Positions 35,281 through 49,436 are shown, numbered from the stretch's first letter. The stretch: DNA of 64,000 bases from Paramecium sonneborni (GCA_905182985.1 CAJJDN010000009.1:379894-443893); one strand, 5' to 3'. Program-made: numbers and translations. Notes: generated by a model from the sequence alone, not told the origin.

Positions 35281-37081
35281 TCAAGACTCAGATTCATTAT
35301 TTTAATAAATTTCTTCTTTTTCTGCTTAATTTTCATCTTATTAGACATTATTATCATTCTCGTTATTTTTATTATCATTATTTTTAGCATTATCATTTTG
35401 ATTTTATTCTTCTATTTAATTATCAATTTAATTATCTTTTTAATTTTCACTAATATCTTAACGTTCTTATGATATTTTGATATCTCTTTACTCAAATTCT
35501 TACTCTGATTCTGAACTTGATTTATCTTCTAATTTTTCTAATCTTCTTAATCTTTCATGAGATCTTGATCTAGATCGAGAGGATCTAAATAATAAGAATA
35601 ATATACTTTTTATATGTTTTTTTTGATTTTACTACTATTTGCAAAATTAAAGGTTTAATTAATGAAGGATTTATGTCATCTTATCCTATTTTATTATTAT
35701 TTTTAATCGGATATACTATCATGTGTACCCAACCATTTTAATAATGAGATGTAACTTCATTGATTTAAAGTTTTTCTACTTCTGCCAAACCATCTTATAA
35801 CCAAATGTTATCTTCAGGCAATCTCAATATTACTTAATTTTAAGAATTTTGTTGTAACAAGGTCGGTTTGTCATCTGATGAATATAATTGTATTTCTAAT
35901 TCTATTTTATTTTTATTTTTAATATTTTATCCTTTCATATCTTTTAAAGCTATTTCAAGATTAAAATTTTTGTCTTTAAATAAAACAGTATCCAAATCAT
36001 TAATTAATACCAATTGTTATTGAAATTCATTTATATTATAGGATAAGGATTTTAATAAAATATTATTATGAGTCATTTCTTGATGAGGTATTGATACTAA
36101 ATAGATAGATTAAATAATTACATCTGCTAACAAAATCTTCAGTTTATCCATTGTCAAATTTCTATTCTACAATTTTTTAGAGGTTAGTTATTTCATCTAA
36201 TATCTGTGTAATAACACTTTCTAAATTGGCATTTTTATTTTTGAAGTCTAATAACATTTGATTTTATTAAACAAACATATTTAAAATCTTTAATTAAAAT
36301 TCATTAACAACTTACGAAAAACCTAAGATATTCTAAATATAAAATAAATACCTTATTCTAGATTATTTTATGAGATAAGATTATTGTTATTATTATTGTT
36401 ATTATTGTTATTATTATTATTATTTGTAATTGAATTAGTTTAAGTTTAAATTTATGGTGCTTATTATTATTGTTAAATTTACTGCTACAATTGCTATTAT
36501 TAAGGTTATGGTTATAGATGTTATTATTATTATTGTTATTATTATGGTATCATTTGATTTGGTCCTAATTACTATTATAATTGAGGTTATTGTTTAAATG
36601 AAAAATCAAAAGGCGGCATTTATCCCATAGGTCCTTAAGGAACAGGTCCCATTCCAGGTAATTATACTGGACCCATAGGTCCCATAGGACCCATAGGACC
36701 CATAGTACCCATTGGACCTATAGTATTCATAGGACCAGGACCTATTGCTCCAGGAGGAAGTTAACCTGGACCTATAGGAGGCATTCCAAATCCAATTGGC
36801 ATAGGCGGCATGTTTTGTAAACCTTATGGAATACCATTTATATTCATTCCACCTTGATTAGGTTATAAATTATTCATTTGGAGAGTTTAATCATGCATAA
36901 ATTAATCTGGGAATGGGTATTTCTAATTAGGTGGGGGTGGCATCATTGGTTATGGAAAAGGAGGAGTCCAACAAGAGTAATAGGGAGAATTTGGTACAGG
37001 TAACATTCTTCCATATGGATCTGGATTACCCATCTGTTAGAATATTTAGTATAGTCTCTACTATTCATCATTTGGATTCAT
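35281..37081 (-). CDS. Low-complexity P/G/N/Q-rich protein with RS tail
   Basis: About 550 residues in four exons. In order: a proline-rich N-terminus; a GPMG repeat block around residues 120-140 (GPMGTMGPMGPMGPMGPV); a poly-Gln region; a run of 17 Asn residues encoded by AAT/AAC repeats (about 36375-36425); a folded-looking part (KIELEIQLYSSDDKPTLL, NGWVHMIVYPIKNN); and a tail starting SSRSRSRSHERLRR followed by acidic Asn/Glu repeats ending NESES. The Gly-Pro-Met repeats and RS dipeptides suggest an RNA-linked or condensate-forming protein, but no family was recognised. Its start is 21 bases from the start of the opposite gene. Confidence 0.7.
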
Positions 37082-37102
37082 TTATATATTAAATAAATTA
37101 TT

Positions 37103-38334
37103 ATGAAATAATAATAACACTTTTAGTTACCTAATTTATCAAAGTTGTCTAATCATCCATCAAGTGATAGAAGTCCTAGAACAGTTAATACACCAACAAG
37201 AAAGGCAAGTGAAATACTTGTTAAATTTAATTTTCATCTCAATCCTTCTTTACATAAAAAAAAATAAATTATCAATCACACAAATAATGAATTTTAAACA
37301 AAAAAAATTAGCAAAGTTACTCGAAATATCATGGAACTTGTATAAATTTTCATATTTTATTATTTAAGAGAAGAAGAAAAAAAATGAAATGTGATTCTTT
37401 GCAAATTAAACCTAGAATTTAAGCATGTAAAACTAATAAAGGTGGAACCATTTCAGTTTTAAAAAATAATGAATAATGTAGATCTTATCTACATAAAAAA
37501 TATAAAGATTAAATTTATACAGGAGCATCAGAATTTAGTGATAAAAGTAAAGATAAATTAAGATTATAAATGGTCAAATGGTTAATAGATAATAAAAAAG
37601 AAGTTGTTTGTGCATTAAATGAAAATAAATAAAATATTTTAGAATGGGTTTAATGTGTTGAAAAAGTAGATAGAGATGAATTTGATATTATTCTTCATGG
37701 AATTCAATTATACAAAGATCCCAACTTAATTAATCGTTTATTTTGGTATCAAATTAATATATTTCAAGGGTATTTGATTTAAATGATGATGGATATATTG
37801 AATTTAATGAAATTTAATATTCAATTAATTTATTTAGAGAATATGATTAATAAGATAAGATTCAGATATTTTTCGAATTATGTGATGAAAATGACGATGG
37901 TTATATTAATGAAGAAGATATCAAAAAATTTTTCTCTAAAAATCTTACTAATTAAGAGGAGCTTAGATAAATGAAATTTTTAATAAAGGACTTTTATTAA
38001 GAACTTAATCCTCATAATTTAAAAGGATTAAATGCAGATGAATTATCTAAAGCTACATTAAGTGATCAAAATATAAGAATTATAGTTGAAAAAAATACAT
38101 TGATTTTAAAATCAAATAATAAAAAAGAAGATGATATCGGTTCAAGTCTTAATAATCTTATTTATTCTGGATAATAGTAATGATTATATTAATATTTTTA
38201 GCGAAGGTAAATAAGGAATATTTTTCCCTTAAATTGAGGGTTTGATTGATGCATTGATTGAGAAAGATAGAATTATGATGCAATATAAATAAATTAAATT
38301 GGATTTTGATTAGATTGAAGATAATTCTGATTGA
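37103..38334 (+). CDS. EF-hand protein with two calcium-binding loops
   Basis: About 385 residues in four exons (introns 29, 23 and 25 bases). The first 100 residues are basic and Ser/Asn-rich (SNHPSSDRSPRTVNTPTRKA). The second half holds two canonical EF hands, DLNDDGYIEFNEI and DENDDGYINEEDI, about 30 residues apart as in a paired unit. The C-terminus is reached only through a 25-base intron near 38178-38202; without it the protein stops at 38183. The start was extended to 37103 because the frame upstream is clearly coding. Confidence 0.75.
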
Positions 38335-38375
38335 TTTGATATATTTATATAAATAAATTTCAAATTCAAAAAAAA

Positions 38376-39199
38376 ATGGCAGGTAAAAAATAAAAATGAG
38401 ACTTTAGATCAATTGGAAGAAAGAGCTTAGAGAATTTTTGGAAAGTTACAATCAATATAAAATAATGTAGAGGGGGAAAAATAATAAAAATTCAAATTAA
38501 TATTAGGATATTTATAGAGTGTTGAATCTGCAATAGAAGATGTTTAATAATAGAAAAATTAAAAGTTTCTAGATATTGCAGAAAAAGTATGATTTTATTA
38601 GATTAAAGTTATAAAGATTAAAATCAATGTTAGATACAGAAAAGGAGGCTAGAGATTAAATCAATGAAAAAATGAAAAAAGAAATATTATCAGTTGAAAA
38701 GAATTGTAAAACTCTTTTGAATAGTTTCAGCAAGGAAAGATTGGAAACTGAGAAAAGAGTGTTTTAAAATCTTTCTTAATAAGTTGATTAGTTATCAACT
38801 GAAATTTAAAAAGAATTTCACTAAAAATCTGAAACATAAAACAGATTATTAGAAATATAAAATGGTACAAATATAAATTTTAATATAAAAGAACAAATCC
38901 CTTAATTCTACTAAGAAATTGAATAAGAGATAAGGATTAGAGAAGAAATTGAAGAAAAAATAGCTTAACAATTTAATGAATAATTAGATGAATTAAAAAG
39001 AATATTTGATAGTTAATAAAAATAAAGAGAATAAAGAGAAGAAGAGATAATAGGAATATTGAAGAAAATATATTAGAATGCATATGATGCATGTAAAAGA
39101 AATAGAGCTGATAGAGAAAGAAATGAAGAATTATTAGTTAAATTAGTAGAACAAGTAGTTGAAAAAATTAAAAGAGAAATAGTTGACTCTGATTTTTGA
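38376..39199 (+). CDS. SF-assemblin-like coiled-coil protein (striated rootlet fibre)
   Basis: About 255 residues. A very short first exon (MAD) ends at a 25-base intron, and a second intron of 22 bases follows about 60 residues later. From residue 5 to the end the protein is one uninterrupted coiled coil (EERAQRIFGKLQSIQNNVEG, EIEQEIRIREEIEEKIAQQ, ERNEELLVKLVEQVVEKIK). Its length and constant heptads match SF-assemblins and beta-giardin, which build striated fibres attached to ciliary basal bodies; Paramecium has many of them. The family name is an inference from length and pattern. Confidence 0.6.
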
Positions 39200-39292
39200 A
39201 ATAAAATTATATAATATTAAATTATAATTAAAGTCTAAAATCATACTTTTTTTTTATTTTTGATTTATAATATTGAATCTATAATATAAATA

Positions 39293-40400
39293 CTCAAATT
39301 TAAACATGTATTAGTATAAGAGTAATATCATCTCTTCCATTATCTGATTTTTCCCATTTTGAGTATGTTTCTCCTAAAATTTTTTAGGCTGCCAATTCGA
39401 TATCTAATTAAGTAAAAGGAAGATCAAGATTATCAAGTACTTTTTATATATTATCGAAATCCATTTTATCCCAAAGTCCATCACTAGCTAATAAAATAAA
39501 TCCTGTGTTTTAAATTTTATATCTTAAAATTTCGGGATCAGCAATAACTCCAACAGATTTAGCTACTATATCACCAAATGATCTTGACATAGCCAATCCT
39601 GGAACATCTTCATTTGTTAACCAAACTCTATAAACACCTTATCTTTTTCCATCAATTAAACTTTATTCAACTCTACCTCCATATCTTATTATCCTCTTTA
39701 GTTCAAATGTCTTATTAGGTTTATGATCATAAGATAATGGTCTATTATACCAAAGCTCTTCTGATTTGTAAAAATATACAGCCCTTGAATCTCCAACATT
39801 TGCACAATATATTCTAGATCCTTTCAACAATATAACAATTCCAGTAGAACCACTAAAATTACATTCAATATTTGTTTTATCTACCTAAATTAAATTAAAA
39901 TATTACTAAATCATATTCCACTTGTTTATATGCTACTTATAATGATTAAGAAAATTAATTAGGATTATTGACATAGTTTTATACAAGCTAATTTTCTATT
40001 ACTTTTGGTAATTATTTTGATACAAATTAAGATACTAAATGTCCACTTTAACCATGTCCATCAAAGATACCAAAAAGATGTTAATCATTTTAATTACCTA
40101 TATTTTATTTAATAGCAAGACTATCTTAATTAATTTTCTATTTCTTTTTATTATTTTAACCTGCTAGAGTTCTACTTTTTTTTCAATATTTTACCTTGCT
40201 GCTACTTTAATTACACATTCTTCTTAATATTTAATTTCTGTTTAAATTCTTTTCATGTTATCTTTATATATTGAAGGTAATTTATCAATAAAACTTAACA
40301 TAGATTATTAATTAAGTTTCTTTAAAGTGGTTTTCTAATTATTTGTACTAATAGAACGAGGAATTTTGAATTATCTTTAAATGTCTAATTTTTAATTCAT
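39293..40400 (-). CDS. PP2C-type protein phosphatase
   Basis: A Mg/Mn-dependent Ser/Thr phosphatase of about 350 residues. Motifs in order: INQDSLAI, LFGIFDGHGQSGH (metal-binding Asp and Gly), FSGSTGIVI, CANVGDSRAV, DHKPN, RVWLTNEDVPGLAMSRSFGD, LLASDGLWD and SDNGRDDITLI. All metal ligands are present, so activity is expected. Introns of 20 and 22 bases were placed. The N-terminal 70 residues are basic and unrelated. The start is 16 bases from the stop of DRC2, which lies upstream on the same strand. Confidence 0.92.
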
Positions 40401-40416
40401 ATATTTTATAATAATA

Positions 40417-41983
40417 TCATTAAAATGGTCCAACTCTTTATCCTTATAATTACATCTGTGTACTTCTAACATTAAAAACTCCCTCAATTATTGTTTATTA
40501 TGATTCACCTTATACTTATTTCTCTCCTAAATCAATGTTGAAATTCTTAACAAATAATGGATTTGGATTTGATAAAACATCATCATTACAAGATAATCCA
40601 TCCAAATATTATTTTAATAAAGATTATAATTAATTACTCTCATTTTATAAAGCTTCTTTTTATTTTTAAATTGCTAGAATATCTAATAAAACCTATTATA
40701 TTATTTAAATATGTTTACCTTATTATATCTTTTATAAAAATTATTTAGATATGCAAACTCTTCATATTATTCTTTTTCTATTGCTTCAAAATCATTCTTT
40801 AAATTTTCTGGAATCTAATCTAGATCAACTGTATCTTCATAAAAAGGTAACACTTTTTCTCTTTCTGTTTCTAATCTCCTACATAATTCAGCTGTTTTTA
40901 ATATTTTTTCACCTAATTCCTTATACTCTGTTAATTTTAAAACTGCATTTCTACTGTTATTAACTAATTCCTTTAATAATCTTTATTATTCCTCTCTAAA
41001 TTTATTCATTTTTAATTTTAAATCTTAATAATTTTTAGCAATATTTTCTTTCTCTTTTTTTAAAGCTTGATTTCTAGCATTACATTCTTTAGTATGTTAC
41101 AATATTTTATATTTTGTTAAATCTATTTTCGCTTTCTTACTAGCAATAGATCTAACAAGTCTTTCAATTTTCTTAGACATATCCTTATTTGCATCATAAT
41201 ATTTTGTATGATCTTCTGTTTTCTTTGCAGTATCTGATTAATATTTTTAATGCATTTATTCTAAATCATTATAAAATTTCGTTTATTTATCTTCTAATTA
41301 TTATTTCATTTAGCTGGTATCTTCTACATCTTTATTTTTAGTTTCTTCTCTATTTGTTTAATGTTAATTTTTAGCTTATTCTGCTTTTCTTTTCTCTTCT
41401 TCTTCTACTGTCTTAATCATATCTTCCAACTCTTTAACTTATTATTTATGAGTTTTAGTCATATCATCAAATTCGATTTGGAACTCTTCTTAAAGAATTT
41501 TAATATCTCTTTCAAATTCTTCTAACAATGCTCTATTTCTACTCTCTTACAAAAGATGAAAATTTTCAAGATGAATAAGATGATTTCTTAAAGCTATTTA
41601 ATATTGATCTTCAGCTTCATCTAAATTCTTATCTAACATCTGAATAAATGCTTCTTTAGAATCCAATTCTCTTTTATTATTTTAAGAATATAATTCAATG
41701 TCCAGTTTTAATTATTCAGTCTTTACAGCTCTCATTGTTCTTCTCCAATAAGCCATTAACTTTTTTGTATTAAAATTGACTATCTTTTATTCTTCCCTGA
41801 TTTTACTTCGCAGTTACTCTTTTTTAAACTATGTCTAAAATCTTAAATTACTTATGCTTATTTTTAACTTTCTTCAAATTCTTATTAAGATTTTGTAATT
41901 TATCTTATTTTAATATTTCTTTTTTATTCTGTTCCTCCAGGTTTTGTTGTTCGACCTTTTAGTGTTTTTCCTAATAAAGCCAT
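40417..41983 (-). CDS. DRC2: DRC2/CCDC65, nexin-dynein regulatory complex subunit
   Basis: About 505 residues in three exons (introns 23 and 26 bases). After the basic start [17 protein letters not shown] the protein is a coiled coil with the DRC2 signature blocks: [52 protein letters not shown], a centre [18 protein letters not shown] and the C-terminal block [19 protein letters not shown]2 forms, with DRC1 and DRC4, the base plate of the nexin link between doublet microtubules and is needed for normal ciliary beating. The match extends from end to end, so identity is secure. Confidence 0.92.
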
Positions 41984-42024
41984 AAATTAATAAATAAACA
42001 AAATTCAATAACTAAAATAAAAAT

Positions 42025-43649
<1,625 letters not shown>

Positions 43650-43711
43650 TTTATAATACTTATTTATAATTATAACTCAAATATTATTACTATTTTCTTA
43701 ATATCAAAATC

Positions 43712-44475
43712 ATGAACTTTGAATTCCTATAAATTTAAGATGAACACAAAGATACTAATTTCTTAAAACACTAAATAATTATGCCAAAAGAATTTAATTA
43801 AAAAATCGATGATTATCTTCTATAAATGAAAATTTATTATTCTAAGATGAGTTTAATCAAATAAAAGCACTTATTATAGAAACTCAAACTTTTTAATTTT
43901 GTTTATTATTTGATAGATTTACAAATAAATATAACTCAAAAAATTTTTAAATTTTGATAAGCATCAGAAACTAAAAAGATTAACTTTAATCCATTGATGT
44001 CTTTACAGAATAAGTTTTCAAATTACATAATAAACATTTTTAGACATTTTAGAGGACTAACTTCTTATGATTTGATTTGTTGTAACAAAAATAAATATCA
44101 ATCTTAAGTCATATAAAATCATTTAAATAATTTAAGCATCTGTTTAATATAAATGCCTTGATAGAGATGATATAATAAATATTATTGAAATAATCAAATT
44201 TAATTTAGAAATCAAAGAAACTCAATTAAAAGAGTTTGGATGAATATTCTGAAAGTTTAGTTAAGATAAGAGAATTTGAAAAGAAGTTAGAAAACTAAGA
44301 TAATGAGAAATTTTAAAATAGAAGGAGAAATAAGGTATCAAAGAAAAAGTATCAAAAAAGTCAACAAAAAATTAAGAATGCAAAAGATAATATAAGCAAC
44401 AAAAATAAAAAAGTAGAGATAAGGAAATCTTTGTTTTTAAATTTATTTTTGAGAAAGTAATTTCTTTTGCTTTGA
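43712..44475 (+). pseudogene. Coiled-coil gene with in-frame TGA, probably broken
   Basis: From ATG 43712 (MNFEFLQIQ) the frame is coding-like for 81 codons, meets TGA at 43955-43957, and continues coding-like in the same frame (ETKKINFNPLMSLQNKFS) to a good 23-base intron near 44140. The last exon is strongly basic coiled coil (KKLENQDNEKFQNRRRNK) and ends at TGA 44473-44475. No GT-AG intron of normal size removes the first TGA. Either the gene is dead, or one base was misread, or the gene starts downstream of the TGA. Function unknown. Confidence 0.45.
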
Positions 44476-44588
44476 ATTTTTTATTATAATTTAACAATAA
44501 CAGTAAAAAATGATGGCTTTTTTAAAGAAATGATGAATTATTTATATTTATTACATAGTATTTATAAATTATTATTTAATAAAAAAGA

Positions 44589-46315
44589 ATGGATTAAAAT
44601 TCTAATTATTTTTTCAATTCTGCTTTAAAAGATGAAACAGAATTTTGGAATAGAAATTTTCATGTCTTATTGAATAGTCATGAAAATTTTGAAATTCAAA
44701 ACGATAATTGTACTAGTTTTTATAAGAGAAGCAAGATTCTTAAAAAATGGATACCTCGACTTTATTCTGTTCAAAGCAATTATTTATTGTATGGTGATAG
44801 AGTAATATTATATCATTATCAAGAATCTGAAAGGTTTTAGAAGACTAGATTGCGTTTATTTAATATCTGAGGTAGTAGAAGGTCCATATAAATATAAATT
44901 ACAGTTGATTTATTGTGGATTTGTTTTAGAATTGTATACTGATCAAAAGAAGGATTTTGAGAGTTTTAAAGAGATTCTCTAATCTTAATGTATACTAACA
45001 GATTTTCATTCTTAATACACCTTGTTAAGACAGATTGGATTTGGATCTAGTGCTTAAGTAAAATAAATATATAAATATAGGTTTATATTGCTAGAAGTAA
45101 TCAAAATCAGTAACTTTATGCAATTAAAAGAGTTCAAAAAAATTATTCAGTCAAATAAAAAAAATTCGAGTAAGAATAAGCCTTGCATAATGAAATTCAA
45201 ATAATGAAAGAACTGAACCACCCCAATATCATATCTTTCTATTCTGTGTTTGAGACGAATAGTACTTATTAAAACTATGTTTTTAAAGAAAATATTAATA
45301 TTGTTTTAGAATTAATCTAAGGAGGAGAGTTACTTAAATAAGGATAATACAAAAGCATAAGAGATGCAAGAATTGTGGCAAAGTAATTAGCTTTATGTTT
45401 GGATTATATGCATTAGAAAGGAATAATGCATAGAGATTTGAAACCGTAGAACATATTATGTAAATCTAACAGTCTTGATGTATTAATTGCTGATTTTGGA
45501 TTGGCAACATACATAAAGGAGTAAAAATAGTAATATTATCGTTGTGGAACAACTGGTTATGTTGCTCCTGAAGTATTATTATATAAAGAAGGCTCTAAAA
45601 TGTACAATGAAAAATGTGATATCTTTAGTTTAGGGGTCATTTTCTATTAATTGTAAAAATTGAAATTTATAAAGGATTTTCAATACTCATCCATTCAAAG
45701 ATAGTACTAAAGCTGGAATGTTAAAAAGAAATTTAGTTGCTGATTATAAATTGGATGATTAAACTAAAGTTCCTTAAAGTTGTAAGGATCTTATAGCTTC
45801 TATGTTAAGGTTAAATCCAAAATAAAGACCTTCTGCATCTTAAATCTTAAGACATGATTTCTTTAATGAAGCATTAAATGAATTATCTTATCCAAGTTTA
45901 ATTGGATCAGTTCAAGAGTAATATTTATATATATTTTAATTTTAGTATAAGTGATAATAGGAAATCAGGATAATCTTTTAATTCTTAAATAGGGGAATTA
46001 AAATTATCAACATTCTAGAAAAATGGATAGGCTTCTATTTTCGAAAAAATGCCCATGAATAATGTTAAATCAGCTAATTAAAGCATGGAATTTAAAGAAT
46101 TATCACCATTATGGAATAAAAGAATTACTTTATAATTACCTATAACTTAACCTAGATCAAAAGCTTAATCTCTGTATTCGAATAAAAATTTAGATAATCG
46201 AGGATAAAAGGTATCTATTTTTCGATAATAATCTAAAAATTCAGAAAATGATATTGAATAACATTAATATCCATATTAAACCATCATCAATAGATGTACT
46301 ATTAAAAACAAATGA
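44589..46315 (+). CDS. CaMK-like Ser/Thr protein kinase
   Basis: About 535 residues in six or seven exons. An N-terminal domain of about 125 residues with PH-like strands (WIPRLYSVQSNYLLYG, YKYKLQLIYCGF) precedes a kinase domain: IGFGSSAQVY, LYAIKRVQ, LNHPNIISFYSVFE, LELIQGGELL, GIMHRDLKPQNIL, IADFGLAT, CGTTGYVAPEVL and DIFSLGVIFYQ. All catalytic residues are present. The tail of about 120 residues is Ser/Gln-rich. A PH-like domain before the kinase is common among Paramecium calcium-dependent kinase relatives; no EF hands follow here. Introns are 22-28 bases; one of 27 bases in the N-lobe (after FETN) is a multiple of three without TGA. Confidence 0.8.
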
Positions 46316-46593
46316 TAATTATTAATACTATGTTAATAATAATATTACAACTATTTTATTGTTTGTTCCTAAAATACTGATATTAATCTTCTTAAAATTA
46401 TTTATTAATATAATTATATTTATACAGATTGTGCTATATATTCTAAATTAATTAAGTTTGTCATTCCTTGAATGGCTTTAAGCCTAAATATTAAATCTTT
46501 TTTAGATGAATAACATTTTGTGTTCAGATTTACTTTTGATACTTGAATTCATCTTTTATTATGACGATATCAAAAGAAATTTAAATTAATATT

Positions 46594-47613
46594 ATGAATC
46601 ACTCAGATGGTGCTCAATCCCCTCCTTATTTTGGTATGTATCCATTACCTTATTGGCCAACAAGTTCACAATTACTCTTAATGATGAACTTTTAAAATCC
46701 TTTGATGAGTCCTATTCATAATTTAGGTTCTCCAATTTTAACTTCTCATTTAAGTTTTACCCAACCAAACATAAATTATGATATCAAATATGAATAAAGT
46801 AATTTTTAAAATCTATTCATTTAAGACTCCTAACAAAATAAAGAAATCGCATAAACTAAATAACCATAATAATATACCAGCCAAATTTAAATCATTGCTT
46901 AGTAATTAGATGACATGAATTATGATGATATAACAATAGAAAATCTTGAATAATTAATTCATTTGTTATTTGCTGAATCATCAAAACTTAAAAAGATCTA
47001 ATAACAACTTAAAGAAAAAAAATGCCTTAAAGTTGTTAAAATTTTAGAGACTTTAGCTAAAAAAATAAGAACATAGTCTAAGAGTAGAGAAGAATTAATC
47101 AAATTTTGTCTAAGAAAGGCCTTTAGAGAGATTTTCCATTAAATTCAAGAAAAAAGTTCTAAAACAAGTAATCAAATCTTTATATTTAGAACTTAATCTA
47201 AAAGCAGCATCTAAAATATTTTAATAAACCTATTAGGCAGAAAAAATGAAATCTATATCATTGCCTTTTAGAAAAAATAGTAAAAATAAAACAATGAACA
47301 ATCATTTTCTTCACGAATTGTTCTAATCTAAATAATTTTAAGATCAATACAAAACATTCCTAGGTATTTTATTGTTTCATTATTAATTAGAAAATTTAGA
47401 TAATATCATAGAGAATGATAGAAATAAAAAAATTAAAGCTATTGCAGAAAAATCATGGGAATTTATATCATCTAATAGAAAAGTAAATAAATTATGATAT
47501 ATTTAAAGTCATACACTTTTAAAAGATTACCATGGTCGATAAAAAACATAGAAAAGTTAAAAGAAACAGCTAATGAGTTGTTAAATTACTGTGATGATTA
47601 AAAATTTATTTGA
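46594..47613 (+). CDS. Unknown protein with P/Q-rich start and helical core
   Basis: About 320 residues in three exons (introns 22 and 26 bases). The first 80 residues are Pro-, Ser- and Gln-rich (SPPYFGMYPLPYWPT) and probably disordered. The remaining part is helical (LEQLIHLLFAESSKLKK, LETLAKKIRTQSKSREE, FHYQLENLDNIIEND) and ends YCDDQKFI. A stop at 47495-47497 is avoided by the last intron, whose exon keeps coding character. No family recognised. Confidence 0.6.
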
Positions 47614-48472
47614 TTTATTATCATTATTAACATATATTAATATATAATTAAATTCTTAAGATTGAGATCATTAACATAATCACCATAAACTCTAATTAGA
47701 TAAAGAAAATACTTAAAAATCTTTCTGAATTTTTTGAGGTATTTTCGAGATTTTTGTTTGTTTCAATATGGATTTTTAATGAAACTATTTACTTTTATAA
47801 TATTGAGGTCATTAATCAATAGAAGTCTATAATTTATCTTATAAATAGGTAATTTTCAAGGTTTCCTTGTTTATGCATTTAAACATTAAATCTATTATAT
47901 TTAATACTATTTCATCTTAAACATATATCCATTAAGGCTATATTAAATGTTTTATGTAGACATTTGAGTATATAATTTATCGCTGGATTTAATTTAATTC
48001 AAAATAAAAATAATAATTTGTATTGCATTCATAAACAAATCTATGAATTCTAATTTAAATAAATGTTTTATTGTAAAATAGAGCATTATAGTAACTAATT
48101 CTTAGAACAATTATAAATATTATTTTCTATTTTTTCCCTTTAATTATTTAAATTAAATAAATATATAACTGATATTAATTAGTTTAATTTTTATTTAACT
48201 TTAAGGAATAAATGTATAAATTTATAAAAAAATGATTGATAAATCTTTACATTATATACTTAAATAAACAAGCAAGATTAAATTCTATACAGTAAGAAAA
48301 ATATAGAAAATGGAAATTTAAAAAAAAATAAGAGAGATAGGGATGTATTAAAAAAATCAATTTTTAATATTATTAAATATAATGTGAATATAAAATAAAT
48401 AAAATGATAGAATGCCTTTGAGTTTGCGTTGATAAAAATGATTATAATAAAATCATTATTATAATTAAAAAA
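47614..48472. other. Intergenic, about 860 bases
   Basis: No frame with coding character on either strand. A+T-rich with scattered TATA-like runs; nothing further recognised. Confidence 0.5.
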
Positions 48473-49272
48473 ATGAGTAATACTAATAATGGATTTAATG
48501 ATGAAGAATTGCTAAGATTAATAAAATAGGAGCTACATTATCCTAAGTCTCCTGTTTATGATTAAATAAGTGATTAATTTTCTTCTGTAAGTGATGAAGA
48601 TGATATAATCATCAGAGATCCAGCATCTGAAATAAGTATAGTTATATTATAAATATTTTAGCTGATGAATCAAGTAAATCTTAGTAATCTTAAAAGAAAA
48701 AAGGAAGATGGAAATATGTAGTCAATTTAAATTAATATTGTTTTTAAGTGTTGTTAAAAATGTACAAAATCAGACAAAGGATCCTTAAAACCAAAGACAT
48801 GTGTATGTATAGTTCCAGCATCATAAAGAAGAATCTAAATAGGAGAATAAGGATGTCTTTCTTGTCATTGCACAGGTTGTTCAATAGAAGATGAGAAGAA
48901 AAAACAAAAAAAGATAAAAAAGAAAAAGAAATCATCATCTGTTTCTAGTTCTGATGAATCTTCGGATTTTAAGACTGTAAATGGATGTTGTAAAAAATGT
49001 ATGAAAGCATTTTCAAAAAAAGGGAAAGAAGCAAAAGTAAAATAATAATAATTAATTATAATTAGTCTTGTTTATGTTAAGTACCTAGAGCAGTTAGAAA
49101 GAAACCTCTACCTGCACATGGTTGCTAATATTGTGGATGTCATGGATGTAATCCTGAAGATAAGAAAAAAGAAAAAGTTAAAAAAAATAGTAGACAACTT
49201 TCTCCTGTATCAAATGAAGCTACTGAGTAGAATCTTAATAATTTTTAAAATGCTCGTAATTTTAGGTTATGA
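48473..49272 (+). CDS. Protein with two copies of a novel-looking Cys-rich (zinc?) module
   Basis: About 235 residues in four exons (introns 26, 31 and 29 bases). After an acidic N-terminus come two copies of a module of about 45 residues. Copy 1: KYCCQKCTK...TCVCIVP...GCLSCHCTGC. Copy 2: NGCCKKCMK...SCLCQVP...GCQYCGCHGC. Each has nine cysteines in the order CC-x2-C, C-x-C-x-VP, C-x2-C-x-C-x2-C, separated by lysine-rich or Ser/Asp-rich linkers (KKKKKSSSVSSSDESSD). The pattern suggests zinc or other metal binding, but it does not match a finger I know. Nuclear localisation is possible from the lysine runs. Confidence 0.7.
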
Positions 49273-49436
49273 TGTTAGCTTTATTCTAATGGCTTAATGC
49301 ATAGAATCTAAATCCAGCCATTTTAGGAATTGGAATACCCTAAAGGACATACTCATATATATATGGGAAAGAATAAGGACGTTGAGAATAAAAACTTATA
49401 AATTTATTTATAATCATAAACTCTTTTAATCACTTA

